A DNA stretch of 33,910 bases, from assembly GCA_012800515.1 (NCBI GenBank), contig JAAZJE010000053.1, positions 1 through 33,910 on the forward strand. Direction: 5' to 3'. This stretch comes from Clostridiaceae bacterium (GTDB lineage Bacteria; Bacillota; Clostridia; Saccharofermentanales; Fastidiosipilaceae). Below are positions 28,818 to 33,910 of this stretch, piece after piece. How positions within the stretch are numbered: the first letter of the stretch is position 1; every line of letters starts with the position of its first letter. The notes below the pieces were generated by a model. That model was not told the origin of the DNA, did no database searches, and was given only the letters and a program-made list of their open reading frames with translations. Both the position numbers and the translations under genes were made by a program.

Positions 28818-30389
28818 ATGCTGGACTGGAACCGGTTGCTGATTCAGGAGCGGATACGCAAATCGCGCAGCGTAACTCCGGAAGAGCGCAGTGAATTTGA
28901 GCGCGACTACCATCGGATCATTATCAGTGCCTCCTTTCGGCGCCTGCAGGACAAGACCCAGGTCTTTCCTCTGGATCCGAGTGATTTCGTGCGCACCCGC
29001 CTGACCCACTCGCTGGAAGTGTCCTCTCTGGCTAAATCTCTCGGACTGCAAGTCGGGATCCGTCTGCAAAAGGAAGCGGACGACTTGCGGCAAAAATTCG
29101 CCGCTTCACAGAGAGCTTCCGCTGATTCGCCGAAAGATTTTCCCGCCTCCTATACCTTCAGCGTTGCCAAAGGCCTAGAAAGCGACGGCGCGGATCTGTC
29201 GATCCCGAGCGCGGCGCAGCGGCAGCATATCGGTAATATATTGCTGTGCGCCGGCCTGGTACATGATATCGGCAATCCGCCTTTCGGACATTACGGCGAG
29301 ACGACGATTCGGGCCTGGTTTGCCCGCAGTCTCGTCCGGCTACACTTTAAAGGCCGCCCGCTGTCGTATTGGCTGAGCCCGCAGATGCAACAGGACTTTC
29401 TCAAGTTCGAAGGCAATGCGCAGGCCTTGCGATTGTTGAGCAAGTTGCACTTTGTTGTCGACGAGTACGGCATGAATTTGACGATTCCGCTCCTGGCCAC
29501 GATTATTAAGTACCCGTATTCCTCGATAGATCGTTTGTCCGACGGAACGGAGCCGAAAAAGATCGGATATTTCTTCAGCGAGCAGACGACCTTTGCGGAG
29601 CTCGTCCGCCAGTGCGGCTTGCAATCGGATCGATCCGCGGCGAGTGTTGCCGGCACGGCAGATGCGGTCTGCCGTCACCCGCTGTCCTTTCTGCTCGAGG
29701 CGGCGGATGATATTGCTTATGCGACGGCGGATATCGAGGACGGCTATCGCAAGGACAAGTTCTCATTCATGCAACTGGTTGCGGAGGTAGAGTTCTGTCG
29801 CCGGCAGAATGAAACGGTACCGGAAACGGCGGACTTTGTCGTGCGGCTCAGGGACAAACTGAATCAGTTGCTGGACGAGGGTCACGGCAAAGGCATACAC
29901 AAGCCGGAATACTATGCGCTACAGAATTGGCTGATTTATTTGCAGTCTGTTCTGATGCAATATACGGAAACGGCCTTTATCGACAATTATGTCGCGATCA
30001 TGTCGGGCGCTTTTACAACTCCGTTACTAGAAATAAATCCTTACTCTAAGGTGTTGATTCATCTGCTCGGCGATATTGCCCAGAAGTATATATTTTCTTC
30101 CCGCCAGATCGTCCAGATGGAAATCGCCGCCGATAAAATTATCAGCAGTCTGCTGGACAAGTTCATTCCGGCGGCGATCGACTTCGACACGGATGTTGAA
30201 CTGCCGCCGGTACGCAAGCGCCTGATGGCCATCGTTTCCGACAACTACCGCCAGAACTATTTCCGCGAGGCGGCGGGAAAATCGGAAGAGGAGCGGCTCT
30301 ATCACCGTCTGCTTTTAATCACCGACTATATCAGCGGAATGACCGACGGCTTTGCCAAGGGACTTTTCCAACAAATGAGCGGCTTTTAA
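28818..30389 (+). CDS. dgt: dGTP triphosphohydrolase (HD domain)
   Basis: This 523-residue HD-domain enzyme of the Dgt family hydrolyses deoxynucleoside triphosphates, classically dGTP, to the nucleoside and triphosphate, so it affects dNTP pools. ISASFRRLQDKTQVFPL leads into RTRLTHSLEV (His at about 64), and the HD pair is in LVHDIGNPPFGHYGE (about 147-161). A third metal-ligand Asp is in EAADDIAYATADIEDG (about 295). GGAGG lies 7 nt before ATG at 28818. It is the last gene of the plus-strand group, 9 bp after parB, and converges on the AEC gene with a 29-bp gap. Linkage of dNTP control to partition genes is uncommon and may only reflect shared transcription. Confidence 0.93.
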   Translation: MLDWNRLLIQERIRKSRSVTPEERSEFERDYHRIIISASFRRLQDKTQVFPLDPSDFVRTRLTHSLEVSSLAKSLGLQVGIRLQKEADDLRQKFAASQRASADSPKDFPASYTFSVAKGLESDGADLSIPSAAQRQHIGNILLCAGLVHDIGNPPFGHYGETTIRAWFARSLVRLHFKGRPLSYWLSPQMQQDFLKFEGNAQALRLLSKLHFVVDEYGMNLTIPLLATIIKYPYSSIDRLSDGTEPKKIGYFFSEQTTFAELVRQCGLQSDRSAASVAGTADAVCRHPLSFLLEAADDIAYATADIEDGYRKDKFSFMQLVAEVEFCRRQNETVPETADFVVRLRDKLNQLLDEGHGKGIHKPEYYALQNWLIYLQSVLMQYTETAFIDNYVAIMSGAFTTPLLEINPYSKVLIHLLGDIAQKYIFSSRQIVQMEIAADKIISSLLDKFIPAAIDFDTDVELPPVRKRLMAIVSDNYRQNYFREAAGKSEEERLYHRLLLITDYISGMTDGFAKGLFQQMSGF

Positions 30390-30408
30390 ATAATAGTGGC
30401 TTTTAAAT
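30381..30408. repeat. Short tandem duplication at the dgt stop codon
   Basis: GGCTTTTAAAT occurs at 30381-30391 and again at 30398-30408, a 17-bp period. The first copy contains the dgt stop TAA. No terminator is seen in the 29 bp between the convergent dgt and AEC genes. Confidence 0.7.
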
Positions 30409-30418
30409 CATGTTCCCT

Positions 30419-31354
30419 TTAGATATAGCCCAGGGATTTCATCAGCCAGATCAGCAGAAACATCGTAACGATGGAGAAGGAGGACGTGTAGACCAGGGTC
30501 TGACCGGGCAACACGGTGTCACCGCCCATCTCCTGCGCTATGCTGTAGGAGCTGACTGCGACCGGACCGGCGAAAACGACCATGGCGGCGACCATTTCCG
30601 GGCCGCGGAAGCCGAGCGCGGCGGTGATCGGCAGGAAGATTGCCGGAACGATCAGGAGACGTGAGGTGACGGCCCAGACCAGCTCGCGCCAGCAGGCGGA
30701 GGCAGCCTTGAATTCAAATTGAGCTCCGAGGGCGAAGAGGGCAAGCGGTGAGGCCATTTGTGCAAGATAGGAAATAGATTTGTCGATGGCATAGGGAAAA
30801 CGAATGCGCAGGAGCCAGGCCGCCAGGCCGAGCAGAGTGGAAACGATGATTGGATTGAAGACAATTCCTTTGAACAGCTTTTTATAGTTGAACTTCTGTT
30901 CGCCGTAGTATTCAAATAGGAAAATAGCGAAAATATTGTACAGCGGCATGGCAACAACGGAAGGCAGCATGACCTGGCCGAGGAGTTGCGGCGAGAGCAG
31001 GCTCTGCGCGAGAGGAATGCCGAAGAGAACGTAATTGCTACGGAAGACCGCCTGGGCGAGGGAGGCGCGGTATTCGCGCCGGACCGTAAAGTGGACAATT
31101 ATTGTGGCAACAATAAAGATAAGAGTCAGACTGACTGCGGTCCAAATCAAGAAATCGGTATTGATCGGAGAATCATAATCCATCTTGTAGATGCCGTAGA
31201 AACAGACTGCCGGTAGAAAGATGCTGTACACAACCCGATTGCTGTCGATGGCGGTCTGTTCGCCGAACCAATTCTTATGACGCGCGACGAAGCCGGTTAG
31301 CATGAGAATCAGCATGGGAAAGATCGTATTGAATGCCAACAATAAGCTATCCAT
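30419..31354 (-). CDS. AEC-family (auxin efflux carrier type) transporter
   Basis: This 311-residue protein has about ten membrane segments across its length, with a polar break in the middle (about 150-165, YYGEQKFNYKKLF), as in the AEC family. Family members move organic acids such as malate, malonate or other anions. The motifs FRSNYVLFGIPLAQSLL in the first half and VVFAGPVAVSSYSIAQEMGGD in the second are typical. The start is ATG at 31354; AGGGAG lies somewhat far upstream (11 nt). It lies 46 bp after the FGGY kinase on the same strand, so the two probably form an operon, and the transporter may import or export the substrate of that pathway. The exact substrate is unknown. Confidence 0.9.
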   Translation of the reverse strand: MDSLLLAFNTIFPMLILMLTGFVARHKNWFGEQTAIDSNRVVYSIFLPAVCFYGIYKMDYDSPINTDFLIWTAVSLTLIFIVATIIVHFTVRREYRASLAQAVFRSNYVLFGIPLAQSLLSPQLLGQVMLPSVVAMPLYNIFAIFLFEYYGEQKFNYKKLFKGIVFNPIIVSTLLGLAAWLLRIRFPYAIDKSISYLAQMASPLALFALGAQFEFKAASACWRELVWAVTSRLLIVPAIFLPITAALGFRGPEMVAAMVVFAGPVAVSSYSIAQEMGGDTVLPGQTLVYTSSFSIVTMFLLIWLMKSLGYI

Positions 31355-31400
31355 AAAAGAGCAAGCTCCCTAAAGAGAACGACCTTTCTAACTATAAGAA

Positions 31401-32951
31401 CTACATTTTGAGCAGATTACGCAGGTCTTTGTAATATGCGTATTTCTGCCTATAAAGCCGGGTATTATCGCTATCCGGCCGATATGTCGAGATCTTGATA
31501 CCGGTACCGGACCAGTCATAAGGGCGACCGGCTGCAAGTTGCGCTGCGCCCAAGAGCGCGAGCTCACTGTCTTCGGAGACCTCGATAGTTTTTTCCAATA
31601 TATCGGCCATGATTTGGCTCCAGAGCGGACTCTTGCCGCCGCCGCCGAAGAGGCGCAGGGTTGAGGCCTCATCCTGTCCGGGGAAGGTCTCCAGCTTGAG
31701 CTTCATTTCGAAGACAACTCCCTCCATGACGGCCCGCGCCATCGCGCCGACATCGCTGTTGAGGGTTAGGCCGGTGAAGCAGGCGCTTGTCCCTGCGTTC
31801 CCGCTGAGCAGCGGGAGAAATACAGTTCTGGGAGCAATCGGCACTTCGAGAGCCAGCGCATCGATCTGCTTATAGTTCAAATGTGAAGCGCAATTGTCAC
31901 GGTACCAACGCAAGGCCGCTCCAGCCGTACCGATACTGGTCTCCATGACCTGTTTGCCGGGAAAGAGCCAGCAGAATCGGGCCGGCAGACTTCCCATAGA
32001 GGCAAAGAGATGGGTATCGATAATTGAGGGGGCGTCTACGTCGATCAGCATCTCGGAAGCGGCGGAGGTTCCCATGGAAAGGGTAATGCTCTCGGCGCGA
32101 ATGCCGGCGCCGTAAGCAGCAACCTTCTGATCCTGGCCGCCCATCATCAGTGAAACGGGCTGTTTCGCATAGACGTCGGGGTCATAGGCCAGACCCATTT
32201 CACGTGCTGCGGCAAAGCTAACCTCGCCGACAAAAGTGCCGCTGTCCTGTAGTTCGGGCAGAATATCGGCAGAGATCTCGAGTTTCTCAAGAATCTCATA
32301 ATCCCAGTCGCGGGCGGCGAGGTTGTGGAACATTGTACCGCCGGCAATAGTATGGTCGGTTGCCAGATGTCCGCACATCCGTAGGTTGAGATAGTCCAGA
32401 GGGAAGGCTATTTTTCGCGTCCGACTCCAGATTAGTGGTTCGTTTGTGCGCCACCAGAGCAGCTTCGTCAAGACGTAAACTCCGCCCCGAAGAACCTTTC
32501 CGGTACGCCGATAGATGTCTTCGATTGTGAAATGCGAAGTTATGGTCGGAACTTCGCCGCCGCCCCGCCCGTCCAGCCAGGAGATTGCGTTGGCGAGCGG
32601 ACGCATGTTCTCATCCAGAGGGAGGACGGAAATGCTTTGCGAACTGACGGAAACGGCCTGGACTCGGCGTGCGGTTTCAGCCAAATAGAACTCGTCAGCC
32701 GAATTTGTTTCGGCGGAGGAGTAGAGTGTATCTGATGCTTTGTGTAAAGCGGCACGGACGGTCTTACAACTCACCTGCCACCACTCCTCGGGATCCTGCT
32801 CGATGTAACCGCGATCGTCGGTCAGCAACGAATACTCTTCTGCGGCTATACCGACGCACCGGAGTTCGGAGTCGTAAATAGCGGCCTTACAAGTGGTCGT
32901 GCCCAGATCCAGGCCGATGTACAGGGCGTCATCATGAACATTAGTCTGCAT
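31401..32951 (-). CDS. FGGY-family carbohydrate kinase (xylulokinase-like)
   Basis: This 516-residue kinase transfers phosphate from ATP to a sugar or polyol. GLDLGTTTCKAAIYD (about 13-27) is the first phosphate-binding loop; SVSSQSISVLPLDENMRPLANAISWLDGR carries the substrate region; GGQDQKVAAYGAG (about 272) holds the catalytic-base aspartate; and LFGGGGKSPLWSQIMADIL is the ATP-site loop near the C-terminus. The length is normal. Family members include xylulokinase, gluconokinase and glycerol kinase, and the substrate cannot be fixed from the sequence. GAGGAGGTAA lies about 9 nt before ATG at 32951. It heads the kinase-AEC operon and is divergent from an amidohydrolase, which suggests one shared catabolic pathway. 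Confidence 0.93.
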   Translation of the reverse strand: MQTNVHDDALYIGLDLGTTTCKAAIYDSELRCVGIAAEEYSLLTDDRGYIEQDPEEWWQVSCKTVRAALHKASDTLYSSAETNSADEFYLAETARRVQAVSVSSQSISVLPLDENMRPLANAISWLDGRGGGEVPTITSHFTIEDIYRRTGKVLRGGVYVLTKLLWWRTNEPLIWSRTRKIAFPLDYLNLRMCGHLATDHTIAGGTMFHNLAARDWDYEILEKLEISADILPELQDSGTFVGEVSFAAAREMGLAYDPDVYAKQPVSLMMGGQDQKVAAYGAGIRAESITLSMGTSAASEMLIDVDAPSIIDTHLFASMGSLPARFCWLFPGKQVMETSIGTAGAALRWYRDNCASHLNYKQIDALALEVPIAPRTVFLPLLSGNAGTSACFTGLTLNSDVGAMARAVMEGVVFEMKLKLETFPGQDEASTLRLFGGGGKSPLWSQIMADILEKTIEVSEDSELALLGAAQLAAGRPYDWSGTGIKISTYRPDSDNTRLYRQKYAYYKDLRNLLKM

Positions 32952-32978
32952 GCGAAGTTACCTCCTCAATCAAGGGAT

Positions 32979-32987
32979 ATTGTACCA
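32979..32987 (-). promoter_or_regulatory. Extended -10 promoter of the kinase-transporter operon
   Basis: On the minus strand, TGG followed by TACAAT (complement of 32979-32984) is an extended -10 box. CTGAAT 17 bp upstream is a weak -35. Initiation is near 32972, about 20 nt before ATG. Confidence 0.5.
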
Positions 32988-33013
32988 GTCCTGCGTATAA
33001 AATTCAGGTGGAA

Positions 33014-33022
33014 TGATATAAT
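33014..33022 (+). promoter_or_regulatory. Extended -10 promoter of the amidohydrolase gene
   Basis: TGA followed by a perfect TATAAT (33017-33022) is an extended -10 box without a good -35. It lies about 30 bp from the opposing kinase promoter, so one regulator could govern both directions. Confidence 0.55.
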
Positions 33023-33063
33023 ATGAGTATATAAACCAAACAAAGAACGAGGAGCGAACAAAT

Positions 33064-33910
33064 ATGTCACTTTTTCCAATCACAGCATACGACAAATCGG
33101 TATACCGGGACGAGTTAGCGGACTTTCTGCCGACTAAAATGATCGATATTCACGCACACTGCTATGCAGCCAGCGGAAAGAGGGAGCCGGTTCCCGGAGA
33201 GGTCAAGCGCACGGTCAGCTGGCCCTCGAAAGTGGCTTCGGTCAACCCGATTGAGGACTTGCTCGAAACCTATAGTCTTTTGCTGCCGGAACAAGAGGTT
33301 GTACCATTGATTTTTGCGAATGCAATCAGCGGTCCCGGCGCACAGGAGTATCTGCGCGACGGGAATAATTACTGTGCCGAAGTAGCGGCGGAGCACAAGA
33401 TCCCCGCCCTGTATTTTTCGCACCCCGCGGAGAGCGGTGCGGAGCTGGAGCGTGCGGTTGCGGCCGGCGGCTTCTGCGGCCTGAAATCATATCTTAATTT
33501 ATCTCCGACCTATTTGCCTGAAGCGGAAATTCGCATTTTCGATTTCTTTACACCCGAGCAGCTGGAAACGGCCAATAAGAACAAGTGGGTCGTGATGTTG
33601 CACATTCCGCGCCATGGACGACTGGCCGATCCGATAAACTTGGCTCAGGTTGAAGAAATAGCCGCACGTTGGCCGAATTTGAAGCTGATTCTCGCTCATA
33701 TCGGACGCGCCTATTGTCCCGGCGATGTCGGCGAAGGACTGAAACGGATTGCTCCGCTGAAACGGGTGAGCTTCGACTTCAGCGCCAACTGTAATGCGGG
33801 GGTGATTCGCGATACGATTGACGCGGTCGGTCCGCACCGGGTGCTCTGGGGCAGTGATTTGCCTATTCTGCGGATGCGGACGCGTCGGATTTGTGAAAAC
33901 AACTTCTATA
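33064..33910 (+). CDS. Amidohydrolase-2 family metal-dependent hydrolase, C-terminus off the window
   Basis: I translated this frame from ATG at 33064 to the window end (282 codons); the C-terminus is missing. It reads as a TIM-barrel hydrolase of the amidohydrolase-2 group, whose members hydrolyse or decarboxylate small acids and lactones. MIDIHAHCY (about 26-34) has the first metal-binding H-x-H; VMLHIPRHG (about 180) and LILAHIGRAY (about 210) carry further histidines; and VLWGSDLPI (about 262) has the late catalytic aspartate. GAGGAG lies about 9 nt before the start. It is divergent from the FGGY kinase and AEC transporter with 112 bp between the start codons. The substrate is unknown; a lactonase-like step before phosphorylation of a sugar acid is only one possibility. 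Confidence 0.85.
   Translation, partial: MSLFPITAYDKSVYRDELADFLPTKMIDIHAHCYAASGKREPVPGEVKRTVSWPSKVASVNPIEDLLETYSLLLPEQEVVPLIFANAISGPGAQEYLRDGNNYCAEVAAEHKIPALYFSHPAESGAELERAVAAGGFCGLKSYLNLSPTYLPEAEIRIFDFFTPEQLETANKNKWVVMLHIPRHGRLADPINLAQVEEIAARWPNLKLILAHIGRAYCPGDVGEGLKRIAPLKRVSFDFSANCNAGVIRDTIDAVGPHRVLWGSDLPILRMRTRRICENNFY

Overview
The window looks like part of a bacterial chromosome spanning its replication origin, from a Firmicutes-type organism, most likely a Clostridia relative. The support is the order dnaA-oriC-dnaN-recF-remB-gyrB, a RemB (DUF370) gene between recF and gyrB as in Bacillus, Soj/Spo0J-type parA-parB with consensus parS sites, an RpoB rifampicin region of Firmicutes type, and a tryptophan in the GyrB PLWGKMLNVE motif that I recall from clostridial relatives. 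The finer taxonomic position cannot be fixed from the sequence alone.

Layout. Left of about 17.75 kb every gene is on the minus strand: a CapA-family lipoprotein cut by the window edge, rpoC and rpoB, a membrane-anchored SurA/PrsA-like foldase, a serine-recombinase homologue that has lost its catalytic residues, a CNNM/CBS (HlyC/CorC-type) transporter, a 176-bp tandem repeat, a nitroreductase with a FIVAR-like insert, oligoendopeptidase F and a VanZ-like membrane protein. From dnaA (17.87 kb) to 30.4 kb every gene is on the plus strand: dnaA, oriC (19.26-19.5 kb), dnaN, recF, remB, gyrB, an unrecognised and very basic 713-residue protein, two parS sites, parA, parB and dgt. Transcription therefore diverges from the origin on both sides, as expected for leading-strand co-orientation. 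A metabolic cluster closes the window: an AEC transporter and an FGGY sugar kinase on the minus strand, divergent from a truncated amidohydrolase.

How the genes work together. The core is a replication and segregation locus: DnaA acts on the DnaA-box array beside it, DnaN, RecF and GyrB serve replication, repair and supercoiling, and ParA/ParB with parS handle origin segregation. The transcription core (rpoBC) sits about 9 kb away on the other replichore, without the usual rplKAJL genes directly upstream. Several usual origin neighbours are absent (rlbA/yaaA, gyrA, rsmG, mnmG, rpmH-rnpA-yidC), so the region has been rearranged.

Most noteworthy: the unrecognised basic protein wedged between gyrB and parS-parAB; the catalytically dead recombinase; parS sites embedded in larger palindromes, one followed by a T-tract; a dnaN start whose only strong Shine-Dalgarno is 34 nt away but could be brought close by a hairpin; a strong rpoBC terminator lying inside the first codons of the next gene; a FIVAR-like module inside a nitroreductase; and the 176-bp repeats. 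No tRNA, rRNA, CRISPR array or insertion sequence was recognised.
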